Assembly (NCBI RefSeq): GCF_007992095.1 | Contig: NZ_BJZP01000002.1 | Span: 288,902 to 352,901, forward strand | Direction of reading: 5' to 3' | DNA length: 64,000 nt | Source of the DNA: Paenirhizobium naphthalenivorans | Lineage (GTDB): Bacteria > Pseudomonadota > Alphaproteobacteria > Rhizobiales > Rhizobiaceae | Part shown: positions 55,850 to 64,000 of the stretch, in pieces | Position numbering within the stretch: the first letter of the stretch is position 1 | Layout of the letters: every line of letters begins with the position of its first letter | Notes under the pieces: model-generated | Databases searched by the model: none | Told to the model about the DNA's origin: nothing | What the model saw: the letters and a program-made list of their open reading frames with translations, nothing else | Program-made: the position numbers and the translations under genes

Positions 55850-56935
55850 CTAACCCACCTTCGAGCCCTGATCGTGAGCCTCTTTCATCTTCCGGAGAAG
55901 GGCAAGCCCTTCCTCAAAGGTTAGTTCGCTGCCCGTTTCGGGATCCCTATAGCGCGGGTAAAGAATGTAAGCGGCAGCGAAGATCTCCTCCACCGAACGG
56001 CGTTGCGTGCGGCGCGAGCAAGTCTCGCGGTCATCCGTCACCCCCCATCCCGCGTAGAAGGGCATGCCGAAGCAGGAGACCGGCAGGCCCCGTATCAGAG
56101 CTTCGAACCCGGAAAGCGAGGTCATCGTGTATACGCGGTCAATGCTCTCGAAGGCATCGGCCAGGGCTACGTCGTGATCGAGAACCATGCAGATATCACG
56201 CACGTTGTCGGGATTGGATTGCTTCGGCTTCTTGCGAATGCCCTTGAGCACCTCCGGGTGCGGTTTATAGATCACCTGGGCATCGGGATTTTCGTCAACG
56301 ACCGCTCGAACGAACTCATTGTTGGTCATCTGGCGTGACATGCCCTTGATCATCGACATGTCGCCCTCGACCTGGCCGACGACAAGAATTCGAGGTTTGT
56401 TTTTTGGCCCGTAGATACCCTCGATATCGACCGCTTCGCCGCTATTGTATTTGCTGAGCCGCGACGAGACGAGAGCCGCGATCCCGCGACGCGCGCGCTC
56501 CATCAATGTGGTGTCAGCGGCGAAATCATAAGTTTCAAGAATATGTTCAAGTTCGCTTTCAGCGGTCGCATCAAAATAGAGGGCCTGCTCGGCCAAGCAC
56601 AGAGATAACGGCGGCACGCGCATTGCCCCGAGCTGAACGGAGCGGAGGAAGCCATCCTCAACACGGATCTGCGGAATCGAAAAGAGTCTGCAAATGAAAG
56701 CGACAATCCGAGGCTCCTTGTAGCTCCAGACGCAGATCTTCGCTCGCTTGTCCGATACCATCCGAGGGACATGTCGCAAAAAATCGGTTAGGGCCATGGG
56801 ACCGGTCGCACATCGGATGACCCGATGATCAGGGAACCAGTGGCTCATGAACGTCTTCCATGGCATAAAGCCGATTAACAAGAGGGTTGGCTTTTTGCCT
56901 TGGCGTGAAGGTCCGACATTCGCAATTTCATCCAC
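55850..56935 (-). CDS. KpsC-like capsule polysaccharide synthesis protein (single module)
   Basis: A 361-residue cytoplasmic protein of the Capsule_synth family. Diagnostic pieces are IRVEDGFLRSVQLG, RILVVGQVEGDMSMIKG, YKPHPEVLKG and TSLSGFEALIRGLPV with FGMPFYAGWG. KpsC proteins add beta-Kdo to the lipid anchor of group 2 capsules and usually have two such modules (about 700 residues). Here there is only one, so it acts alone on one linkage or with another protein. It is transcribed opposite to the rest of the cargo. Confidence 0.85.
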   Translation of the reverse strand: MDEIANVGPSRQGKKPTLLLIGFMPWKTFMSHWFPDHRVIRCATGPMALTDFLRHVPRMVSDKRAKICVWSYKEPRIVAFICRLFSIPQIRVEDGFLRSVQLGAMRVPPLSLCLAEQALYFDATAESELEHILETYDFAADTTLMERARRGIAALVSSRLSKYNSGEAVDIEGIYGPKNKPRILVVGQVEGDMSMIKGMSRQMTNNEFVRAVVDENPDAQVIYKPHPEVLKGIRKKPKQSNPDNVRDICMVLDHDVALADAFESIDRVYTMTSLSGFEALIRGLPVSCFGMPFYAGWGVTDDRETCSRRTQRRSVEEIFAAAYILYPRYRDPETGSELTFEEGLALLRKMKEAHDQGSKVG

Positions 56936-57810
56936 CTAGGTGATCTCCATCCTTGTCAATTTGGCGCGCTCAGCAGTGGTCGCCGAGCGTGAATGAAATG
57001 GTCTAATGCGGCAGCGGGGTCAATGACACGACCGATACTGGCGGGAAGGTCTCGGGACTTAGCGCGTGCCACATGGGCAATACTGAACCGCACCGGCTTT
57101 GCCGTGGGCCCCTACCAGTCGTTGCTCCGATCCACACGAAGGGCACACCCGTGCTGCGCACCGAGCCAGAGGAAATCGATGCTTGGATGTCGCGCCGCGG
57201 GACGAGGCACGGCACACCTGCTCCCGGTCCCCGACGATCGGCTTAATCCTTTGCCGGTCAACGCCTGCTCATCCTTTGACATCTGGGGCTATAATGCCTT
57301 TTTGATGAGAGATTTACGGTGCCTGCCGTCCGATCCAAGTACCTCAGCTAGATACTGACCAGCAGTTTGCGCCGACGAAACTGAGAAAGCGAATCGCACC
57401 TGACTGATCTCCTCATCATCCTAAGGCGTCGGATGACCGGTCACAGTTTCGATCGTCTCCTGCACGGCGATAGCGCACACAGCGCGATAGTCTCTTCTCG
57501 TCTGCGTAACCCGCGCCGAGGACGATTGCTCTATTGTTTGTTTCGCATGCGTGCGCATATAATGAAATCCTCGCGAACGGCGGGAGTACACCTTCGCGTT
57601 CATGCGGTGCGTATCAGAAAACTCTCAACGCCCAAACGAGTCTCGTAGCAGAGAACGTGCTAAATTTAGCACATTGACGAAAAGCCTCTCGGCAATCAGA
57701 AGCTCTAATACCTTAAAGGAGCAACTTTGCCGATCTGAGGGTGCGCGAAGCGGCCCGCAGGATACACGCCCCACAAGTGGGCAATAAGAGCATCTGCCAG
57801 CGGAGTAGCA
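56936..57810. other. 875-base region without an intact gene
   Basis: It lies between the KpsC-like gene and the next cargo gene. It holds a decayed SRAP remnant (57118-57260). The rest contains only short frames with unlikely composition, and becomes AT-rich towards 57640. No IS end or inverted repeat is obvious. It looks like a junction of past insertions and deletions within the island. Confidence 0.5.
57118..57260 (+). pseudogene. Remnant of an SRAP (SOS-associated peptidase, HMCES-like) gene
   Basis: Three frames in succession encode pieces of the SRAP C-terminal part: VVAPIHTKGTPVLRTEPEE with IDAWM (57118-57189), then APRDEA (57192-57209), then LLPVPDDRLNPLPV (to 57260). In intact proteins these join as W-M-x-A-P-x-x-E-A followed by a R/L-P-x-P-D segment. 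Two frameshifts and the missing catalytic N-terminus show that the gene is dead. SRAP proteins shield abasic sites in single-stranded DNA. Identification is from memory of family motifs. Confidence 0.5.
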
Positions 57811-58878
57811 ATGACGACATCTTCTTCAAAGTTCGATCGAATTGTTTTCACCTCCGACCTACTCAAGGTCGACGACCGGCTCCCAAATAAAGCGCCAAAT
57901 CCGCAAACAATAAACGTTGACTGGATTTATGAGCTCTTCGCCACGTTTGTTTCAAAAGTCACCGGGCTCCCCTCGGTGAAGTACGTCCCTGACGAACAGA
58001 CACGGATATCTTGGTACCACCAAATGAGCGAGAATTTCTCTTCAGCGGGTTGGGCCAAACACTATAATACCCTTGGGAATGAACGCGTAGCTCAGGAGAT
58101 CAAAGATGCTCTCGCCCGATCACTTGTTGTCGGATTCGAGATGCCTGGTGGTTTGATCAAGATTCTCGACGGAGCAGGGATTACTTATATTGACCTTTCC
58201 ATTCACCCCATCAGGTTCGCAAGAGATTATTTCTTTGGATGTCGCTCCAACGATAATGAACTCGCAAATAGGATAGCCAGCATGGCTGTCGGATCCGAGT
58301 ATATTGACGGTTTTGTGCGAATATCTAAAGCGCGTTCCGCACGGGTTTATAGAAATCGGAAGATTGCACCAGGCTCAGCTATATTCCTCGGGCAATTAGA
58401 GATAGATAGTTCTCTTATTGAAAATGGAACGATCACTAGTTCGAGAGCTACAGAATACGCATTGCTATCGCTAGCCGCTGATTTCGGTAAGGTATATTAC
58501 AAATTCCATCCACACAGAAAAGATCGAGCTGAGATTGAGACGATTTTAAAGAAGATACCATCTTGCGAGATCCTGGAAGTAAACATCTATGATCTTCTCT
58601 GGGCACCAGAGGTGTTTTGTTTCGCATCCCTCTCATCAGGCTCCTTGCACGAAGCACGGGCTTTTGGGCGCACCACAAAACGGTTCATTTCGCCCGCCGA
58701 GGATCCATATTGTCCAGAACAATACGCTCATGGCCCGACATATTTGCCAGTTCCGAGTAGCATTTTCACTGAGAGCTTTTGGCGACGCCTGCTCATTGGG
58801 GATGACACCGTTCTCCAGACTCCGGATTATGTCGATGGCGCGTTTAAGTTGTCCCTAAACCAGAAGTGGGGGCGCTGA
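57811..58878 (+). CDS. Unknown glycosyltransferase-like protein of the polysaccharide locus
   Basis: A 355-residue soluble protein. The C-terminal half has features of GT-B type enzymes of capsule or lipopolysaccharide synthesis: KVYYKFHPHRKDRAEIETIL, then ILEVNIYDLLWAPEVFCFAS and SSGSLHEARAFGRTTKRF, reminiscent of the KpsC/KpsS and sialyltransferase-like nucleotide-binding lobe. The N-terminal half (GFEMPGGLIKILDGAGITYI) is unfamiliar. No assigned family. It is AT-richer than the core. The stop overlaps the next start by one base (TGATG), so it is coupled to the GT4 enzyme. Confidence 0.65.
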   Translation: MTTSSSKFDRIVFTSDLLKVDDRLPNKAPNPQTINVDWIYELFATFVSKVTGLPSVKYVPDEQTRISWYHQMSENFSSAGWAKHYNTLGNERVAQEIKDALARSLVVGFEMPGGLIKILDGAGITYIDLSIHPIRFARDYFFGCRSNDNELANRIASMAVGSEYIDGFVRISKARSARVYRNRKIAPGSAIFLGQLEIDSSLIENGTITSSRATEYALLSLAADFGKVYYKFHPHRKDRAEIETILKKIPSCEILEVNIYDLLWAPEVFCFASLSSGSLHEARAFGRTTKRFISPAEDPYCPEQYAHGPTYLPVPSSIFTESFWRRLLIGDDTVLQTPDYVDGAFKLSLNQKWGR

Positions 58879-60512
58879 TGGCCACCATTCTTTATGACTT
58901 CACGCGACTCGTGGCCAGGCGCAACGCGGAAACTCCAACGGGCATCGATCGTGTCGACCTTCAGTACGCTTGCCACCTTCTCGCCAACTTCAGAAATGAA
59001 GTGGTGTTTGTAGCGCAGAATACAGGTAAGCTCCATTACGTTCCAGTGGACGTAGCAGAGATCTTCCTCACCCAACTGAGGGATCGGTGGTTTCACATTC
59101 ATCGCAGCAGCCTCGAAATAGATCTCACAGACGAATTCAGGAAGTTTGGCGTACTCGAAAGCAAGCCGGCTACGGTCAAAGCTCCTCCGGCAAGACAGCC
59201 AGCACCAAAACAGAAACGCGAAGGCGTCACGGCTAAAGACGTTAAGGAGATGCACGAACTGTCGATATTCGGTCGATGGTCCACTCTTTGCAGGATCGAA
59301 CTTCGTGGTTACCTTCCAAGGCGACTCAAGTGGTTCTCCTCGGCGCCTCGACCCCTTCAGTATGCCGTATTTGTCCCGATTTCCCTTTTCCCGTCTTTGA
59401 TTTCGCCGCTCGCTCGGACGACATCCCCGCCCGGCACGTCGCAATCTCGGCCCGCATCGAAGCAAGCTGATCCAGCTGTCGCGCCTGCAGAAGACAAACG
59501 TATAGACATTACCGCTTCACCAAGTAGAATAGCAACGCCATTAGCAATTTTTCTGGCCACACAAGCCAAGAGACCCATCACATACGTGAATATGTCGCAT
59601 CATGGTCTTCTGGATAGCGAATTATTCATTGAACTGAAAACCGCATATCGAGCGGAGTTCATAATATACATTCACGATATAATCCCCATTGAATATCCTG
59701 AGTATTGCCGGCCAGGATCAAAGAAAGATCATATTAGACGCATTGAAAATATAAATAAGGTTAACGCGTTCTTGATATTTAATTCTATTGACACCTCAAA
59801 TCGCGTCAACACGTTTTTTGACCTTAACTTCGCGAGGAGGCCCAAATCAATTGTTTCCTATATAGGAGCCGACAATGTAGCGCACTCCGCGGGAACTCCC
59901 AAGGCTCTCTTTAGCGAACCATATTTTGTGATGGTGGGAACAATTGAAGGCCGAAAGAACCATCTTGGCCTGCTGCAAGTATGGCGCGACATCGCCATGG
60001 GTGAGAAACTGACGCCCAAGCTCATAATAATCGGCAAGAGAGGTTGGAACAACGCGTCCGTAGTGGACATGCTCGAACTGTGCGACACTATCAAGCCGCA
60101 TGTTCTCGAGCTGAATGATTTGGCGGACGATCAGCTTTTTGGGATCGTCAGATCGGCAAGCGCAATGCTGTTCCCCTCCTTCTCCGAGGGTTGGGGGATG
60201 CCGCTCGTGGAGGCACTCTCCCTGGGGGTTCCCGTGATTTGTTCGGACATTCCTGTCTTTCGCGAAGCTTCTCGAGGGGTGGCCGAATATATCCACCCGC
60301 TCGATCTCCAAAAGTGGCGTACCACAATTCTGGAATATGCGGCACCGGAATCCGCGCGCCGAGCTGCTGCCGTAGCGCGTATTGCAGACTACCACCCACC
60401 GAGCTGGCAAGACATGTTCGATCAGTTCGATGCTGTGCTGGAAAAAATCGGCGACTCCTGCCCTCAAATTGAAAAGCCGGAGTCCAAACTGCACAACAGG
60501 TCATCAACTTGA
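58878..60512 (+). CDS. GT4 family glycosyltransferase with N-terminal extension
   Basis: 544 residues from ATG 58878; GTG 58866 is an alternative. The C-terminal GT-B half is clear: FVMVGTIEGRKNHLGLLQVW, then LIIIGKRGW and the nucleotide-sugar motif FPSFSEGWGMPLVEALSLG (E-x7-E type), followed by PVICSDIPVFREASRG. The N-terminal 270 residues include a Pro/Ala/Thr-rich linker (about 165-225) and a start TGIDRVDLQYACHLL. It is similar in layout to glycosyltransferases of capsule and O-antigen loci. It is coupled to the upstream gene, and its last 49 bases overlap the convergent FkbM gene. Confidence 0.85.
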   Translation: MATILYDFTRLVARRNAETPTGIDRVDLQYACHLLANFRNEVVFVAQNTGKLHYVPVDVAEIFLTQLRDRWFHIHRSSLEIDLTDEFRKFGVLESKPATVKAPPARQPAPKQKREGVTAKDVKEMHELSIFGRWSTLCRIELRGYLPRRLKWFSSAPRPLQYAVFVPISLFPSLISPLARTTSPPGTSQSRPASKQADPAVAPAEDKRIDITASPSRIATPLAIFLATQAKRPITYVNMSHHGLLDSELFIELKTAYRAEFIIYIHDIIPIEYPEYCRPGSKKDHIRRIENINKVNAFLIFNSIDTSNRVNTFFDLNFARRPKSIVSYIGADNVAHSAGTPKALFSEPYFVMVGTIEGRKNHLGLLQVWRDIAMGEKLTPKLIIIGKRGWNNASVVDMLELCDTIKPHVLELNDLADDQLFGIVRSASAMLFPSFSEGWGMPLVEALSLGVPVICSDIPVFREASRGVAEYIHPLDLQKWRTTILEYAAPESARRAAAVARIADYHPPSWQDMFDQFDAVLEKIGDSCPQIEKPESKLHNRSST

Positions 60513-61273
60513 GTTCGCAACATATGCATTCTGAGGAAGTCCATCGACTCCCTTTCGCTTGATATTCGACGATAACTGTTCGATTTCCTGTCGAAATAGC
60601 TCACATACGGAAAGACATTGCGAATTCGACGAAGCGCGTCCAGCGGGCTCATTTCCCGCTGCGTCGTCAAACAAAAATGATTGAACTCCAGTAAGATGAG
60701 CGGCTTGAAGCGCTGCAGAGTTCTGGCGCAACCGTCAAGAACATCGAGCTCGAAGCCTTCAACGTCGATCTTGATGAGACTAAGGCGCTTGAGGTCCATG
60801 ATTGCGACAAAAGCGTCCAGCGTTACACTTTCCACCTCTATCGTGGGAAGTATACGCGAGTTTTCGGTCCCCGGGAGGATCTGAAAATTGCCGCTCGAGA
60901 ATTTTGGGAGATTGCGAAAAAGCACCGGCCGACTGCTTTCACCAACTGCAAGATGAAACGCCTTGACGTTGGACATGTCGTTACGCTCGATGCCGGCAAC
61001 AAGGTCTGCAAACGTGGCCGGCACCGGCTCGAAGGCGTAGACAGTTCCTTCGGGCACACACAGGGATATGTAGAATGCTGTCAGGCCAATATTGGCCCCA
61101 ACATCTAAGCAAATCCCGTCTTTCGGGAGCATTTGACAGACCGGCGCGAGATGTGGGATCGAAAGCTCTGACGCCTTTTCGAAGTACTCGCTGTCACCAA
61201 AGATTGTGACGCTCCTACCACTGACCTCTATCACCCTCGATCGGCGCGTGCCCGGTTCCAAAATTGTGTTCAC
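60464..61273 (-). CDS. FkbM family methyltransferase
   Basis: 269 residues from GTG 61273, chosen because a perfect AGGAGG stands eight bases upstream; longer frames up to 61429 lack such a site. SAM-binding motif I is ICLDVGANIGLTAFYISL, followed by VYAFEPVPATFADLVAGI and the FkbM-typical LIKIDVEGFELDVLDG and LILLEFNHF. Such enzymes O-methylate sugars of polysaccharides, often at chain ends. The 3' end overlaps the convergent GT4 gene by 49 bases. It is the only gene in this part on the minus strand. Confidence 0.88.
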   Translation of the reverse strand: MNTILEPGTRRSRVIEVSGRSVTIFGDSEYFEKASELSIPHLAPVCQMLPKDGICLDVGANIGLTAFYISLCVPEGTVYAFEPVPATFADLVAGIERNDMSNVKAFHLAVGESSRPVLFRNLPKFSSGNFQILPGTENSRILPTIEVESVTLDAFVAIMDLKRLSLIKIDVEGFELDVLDGCARTLQRFKPLILLEFNHFCLTTQREMSPLDALRRIRNVFPYVSYFDRKSNSYRRISSERESMDFLRMHMLRTQVDDLLCSLDSGFSI

Positions 61274-61531
61274 AACCGCCTCCTCCTGGCAACCCTTCTT
61301 AACGGTCCCTGCTAGCATAGCCGACTTCGATAGACACGCAACCGTCTGTATTGACTTCCCGTTTCGGCCATCTGGAGATTTTGCTTTCCGGCGCTCCGCA
61401 AGCTTCGAATACCTCAAAGGAGCACTCAAGGTCAGCCCTGGTGACTGCGGGAAGGCATTGCGACTTGACCATCAGGGGCGGGTAAACTAGCCGTCTTGCT
61501 ACTTGGAACGGGTTGACCACAAGGAGTAACG

Positions 61532-63715
61532 ATGTCCGCGAAACTGCTCACCGTCATCATCACCATGCGAGCGGCAACGCACTACGACATGGTTTCCCGC
61601 CTCAGATACAGGCTTCTTGACACCAGTGTCCCCGATACGGTGGCGTTTCTGGTTGTCGATGACGGGTCAGACGCCGCCGCGGCCATCCGGACGACGTGCG
61701 ACGAGCTCGGCTTTTCCTACGTGCGGCATGAGAGTGGGAAGAAACACTTCTGCGCACCATCTGCCCGAAACGTCGGAGCACAATCCGCCAGCACCCGCTT
61801 CATCATGCACGAGGATGTGGATCTCTTCCCCTACCCTGGTTTTTACGGCGACATACTTGAGGAGATCCGCGTCAACGGCCTCAACGAGCATTCGAACCGC
61901 TTCCTGACGGTTCCGTGCTGCTATCTGAGCGAACAGGCGACCGAGTTAGCGATGGCCGGCGAGATTTCCAAGAGCGACATTCTACAATCGCATCTGCTTG
62001 GGACAGGTATGGTGACAACCTATCTGCCGGCCAGTTCCGTAATCGTCGTTGACCGCTACTATTTCCTGTCGATCGGTGGCTACAACGAGAAATTCAACGG
62101 CTGGGGCCTTGAGGATCTCGAATACGCCTACCGGCTCACCCAGCGCGCCGACCAATTCGAAACACCGCTAGACCCCTCGCACCTGGTCGAGGGCGGATAC
62201 GCCAACTATTCAGCCTATCGCGGGTGGCGTAGTCAATTCCGCCTCCATGGCGATCTTCTCGCCCGCAAAGGAATTGTAATATTCCACGCTCACCATCCAA
62301 AAGACACGGACTGGCGCAACCTTGATGCGCATGGGAAGAACAAGGCGCTGTTCAAGGCTGAAACCGCCCGCTTCGATCTTGACCGAGATAGCCTTCCGTC
62401 GTTGACAGACCCACAATGCGGGCGATCACTGATCTTCGGTCACGGCACGTTTGCCTACAACCCGGCGCTGCTTCCTCTATGGGGCTCGCTGGAGGTCAAG
62501 GGCTATCAGGCATTCGCGGACATGGACATCGTGGACTATTGCCGCGTAAACGGCATAAGCCGCGTGATCTTCACCAACCCCTATGCATCGGAGCAGCGGT
62601 TGCGGGTCTATCGCCAGGTCCGCGCGGCTAATATTCCTTTCGTGGTTGTGGAGCGCGGCGCGCTGCCAGATTCGATGTTTATCGACGACACCGGCTTTTG
62701 TTGCGAGAGCACGCGCTACCGTCGTGAACACTGGCCGTCGGAGCTGGATGCCGACCGCCTCGCACGTGTCACCGACTACATCGCCGACCAGACATCAGGC
62801 GGTTTTGCACTGGAGCGACAGGGGGAGCGGATGGGAAAGCGGGCCGCGCTTCATTCCCTTGGTATCCCGGACACCAAAAAGGTATTGTTCGTCCCATTCC
62901 AGTCGAGGTCCGACACGACCGTCAATTTCTTCGCCGGCCCGATCGGTTCGTTCGACAACTTCGTATCGCTGGTGCGCGAGGTAACAACCAGGGTTCCCAA
63001 AGACTGGACGGTCATCTTCAAGAAGCACCCGCTTTCCTCGGTCAAGGAGGAGGTGCCCGGGGCAATTGACGTCGGCGACATGCACATCAATGATGCGCTG
63101 GAGATCGCGGATTATGTGCTGCTCATGAACTCTGGCGTAGGGGTCCTTTCCGTCTTGTTTGGCAAACCGGTGATACATACGGCTCAAGCATTTTATTCCG
63201 ATGAGGGCCTGAACCGATCGGCATCTACGGCTGACGAGGTTCTTGCGCTTCTGGCCCAGGGCTTCGCTGTCGATGGCGATGCGCGCTTTCGGTTCATTTC
63301 CTACTTGCTCGAGGATTTCTATTCATTCGGCAAATTCACTGTGAAGGAACGCCGGCATACGGAAAATGCCATGCTGACAATCACAGAGCGCATTGATTAC
63401 TATCGCGTCAATTTTTTGGGGCGGAGACTCCTGGATCTGCCGGGGTCGCCAAAGGTCGCCAATCCGCAAGCACCGATCTACGACATATTCCGCGAGTGGA
63501 TTAAAAGGTCTGCAGTATGGCCACCTGCCGTTGCGAAACCGCTTGCTTTCTATCGACGCCCGCTAGTCCCGATTGTCCGGCCTTTCGTGATCGGGAAAGG
63601 CTCCAAGAAAGATGTAGAAAAATTTAACGCCGATCCAGCCGGGTTCTTCGCAAATCTAACGAACCCGTGGTATCGCGCCGCTGGTCGAATACTGTTTCCG
63701 ACCGGACGGGGATGA
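61532..63715 (+). CDS. GT2 glycosyltransferase fused to a KpsS/KpsC-like domain
   Basis: 727 residues. The N-terminal GT-A domain (about 1-290) shows LLTVIITMRAATHYDMVSRL, FLVVDDGSD, SARNVGAQSASTRFIMHEDVD (metal site) and FNGWGLEDLEYAYRL, like polymerising capsule GT2 enzymes. The second half (about 300-650) has FGHGTFAYNPALLPLWGS, VVVERGALPDSMF, VLFVPFQSRSDTTVNFF, IFKKHPLSS and NSGVGVLSVLFGKPVI, the pattern of capsule synthesis (KpsS/KpsC) GT-B domains. A single protein may both extend a glycan and add a linker sugar. GGAG-like AAGGAG precedes ATG 61532. It follows the FkbM gene divergently. Confidence 0.85.
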   Translation: MSAKLLTVIITMRAATHYDMVSRLRYRLLDTSVPDTVAFLVVDDGSDAAAAIRTTCDELGFSYVRHESGKKHFCAPSARNVGAQSASTRFIMHEDVDLFPYPGFYGDILEEIRVNGLNEHSNRFLTVPCCYLSEQATELAMAGEISKSDILQSHLLGTGMVTTYLPASSVIVVDRYYFLSIGGYNEKFNGWGLEDLEYAYRLTQRADQFETPLDPSHLVEGGYANYSAYRGWRSQFRLHGDLLARKGIVIFHAHHPKDTDWRNLDAHGKNKALFKAETARFDLDRDSLPSLTDPQCGRSLIFGHGTFAYNPALLPLWGSLEVKGYQAFADMDIVDYCRVNGISRVIFTNPYASEQRLRVYRQVRAANIPFVVVERGALPDSMFIDDTGFCCESTRYRREHWPSELDADRLARVTDYIADQTSGGFALERQGERMGKRAALHSLGIPDTKKVLFVPFQSRSDTTVNFFAGPIGSFDNFVSLVREVTTRVPKDWTVIFKKHPLSSVKEEVPGAIDVGDMHINDALEIADYVLLMNSGVGVLSVLFGKPVIHTAQAFYSDEGLNRSASTADEVLALLAQGFAVDGDARFRFISYLLEDFYSFGKFTVKERRHTENAMLTITERIDYYRVNFLGRRLLDLPGSPKVANPQAPIYDIFREWIKRSAVWPPAVAKPLAFYRRPLVPIVRPFVIGKGSKKDVEKFNADPAGFFANLTNPWYRAAGRILFPTGRG

Positions 63716-64000
63716 GGCGTGCTGAGGAACTCGATCACCATCAACCCAACCGTGATTTGGCCTTCCACCCGTTGCAAGAGCTGACGGCGGCGCCACAGCC
63801 GACGTCTTTCATTGTCAATGTGGCCTATTTCCCGTTCGCCTTTCGGCACGATCGAAGCACGACTCTACTGACTGCTGCCGAGGTTTCTCATAATCCGACA
63901 GAGCCGTACTCGCCCCTGATCCGGAAATGTGATGCGCAGCGGGTACTCTAGTCCCGGGAAACTGGAATAGGGTCCTATTGGGACGGCGACGTGAACTGAT
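63716..64000. other. Right window edge without a recognised gene
   Basis: 285 bases after the fusion glycosyltransferase. Only short frames without family features are present. No terminator with a T-run is seen. Confidence 0.35.

Larger units (their letters stand above)
54318..64000. mobile_element. Putative integrative island at tRNA-Leu (right end outside window)
   Basis: The layout tRNA-Leu, then an intact P4-type integrase reading away from it, then accessory polysaccharide genes is the classic form of a genomic island. Base composition is uneven, with AT-rich stretches near 57640-58860 and 59480-59850. A gene remnant (SRAP) lies inside. No copy of the tRNA 3' end that could be the right attachment site occurs before 64000. 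The left boundary is taken as the T-arm of the tRNA. Extent to the right is unknown. Confidence 0.6.

Noticed and set aside
58598..58612. Twelve-base match to the tRNA-Leu 3' end (TCTGGGCACCAG)
   Set aside because: It lies inside a coding gene of the cargo and lacks the T-arm part; a chance match is likely, not a right attachment site.

Overview
The window looks like chromosomal DNA of an alphaproteobacterium, most likely Rhizobiaceae or a close relative. The reasons are the GC-rich core, the infC-rpmI-rplT-pheS-pheT order, an MbfA ferritin-VIT1 gene preceded by an Irr-type iron control element, a perfect CtrA box, a BTLCP cysteine protease and a BA14K protein. No species can be named from this alone.

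Layout. Positions 1-1010 are visibly AT-rich: the 3' end of an unrecognised gene overlaps an unknown four-helix membrane protein, probably acquired DNA. Positions 1148-15884 hold ordinary accessory metabolism: an M29 aminopeptidase, a frameshifted EamA exporter facing a MarR regulator across two matching palindromes, xseA, a GT-C/GT2/GtrA membrane glycosylation trio, a Gfo/Idh oxidoreductase, an isochorismatase-like hydrolase coupled to a GlxA-type AraC regulator, two aldo/keto reductases, a GNAT enzyme and a LysR regulator. Positions 16029-22731 carry a PAS-PAS-GGDEF protein and the infC-rpmI-rplT-pheST translation cluster on the minus strand. infC starts at a rare ATT codon. Positions 22912-35524 contain a hydrolase, the CtrA-boxed BTLCP protease, an MFS carrier, mbfA with its ICE box, a truncated hemoglobin, an orphan TRAP binding protein, a coupled pair of unknown secreted proteins (one with an SH3b domain), an acetylpolyamine amidohydrolase, a small Cys-rich exported protein and a XRE-cupin/GNAT operon.

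The most striking locus is 35786-47588. A single 2767-residue protein consists of 7 residues followed by exactly 345 octapeptides in unbroken register. The octads are grouped into modules of 10, 17 or 24, that is 3+7n. Convergent to it is a TPR-GT41 (OGT/SPINDLY-like) glycosyltransferase, followed divergently by galE. Because two Ser/Thr usually sit in every octad, I propose that the giant protein is a glycosylation substrate of the GT41 enzyme. This is inference from context.

Positions 47717-53920 return to core genes (MFS, lepA, thioesterase, class I glutamine amidotransferase, Rdx protein, BA14K protein). A tRNA-Leu(CAG) at 54250-54336 is followed at once by a P4-type integrase, and from there to the window end lies a surface-polysaccharide cargo: a KpsC-like enzyme, an unknown glycosyltransferase-like protein, a GT4 enzyme, an FkbM methyltransferase and a GT2-KpsS-like fusion. 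The cargo also holds a decayed SRAP remnant and AT-richer stretches. This looks like an integrative island whose right end lies outside the window.
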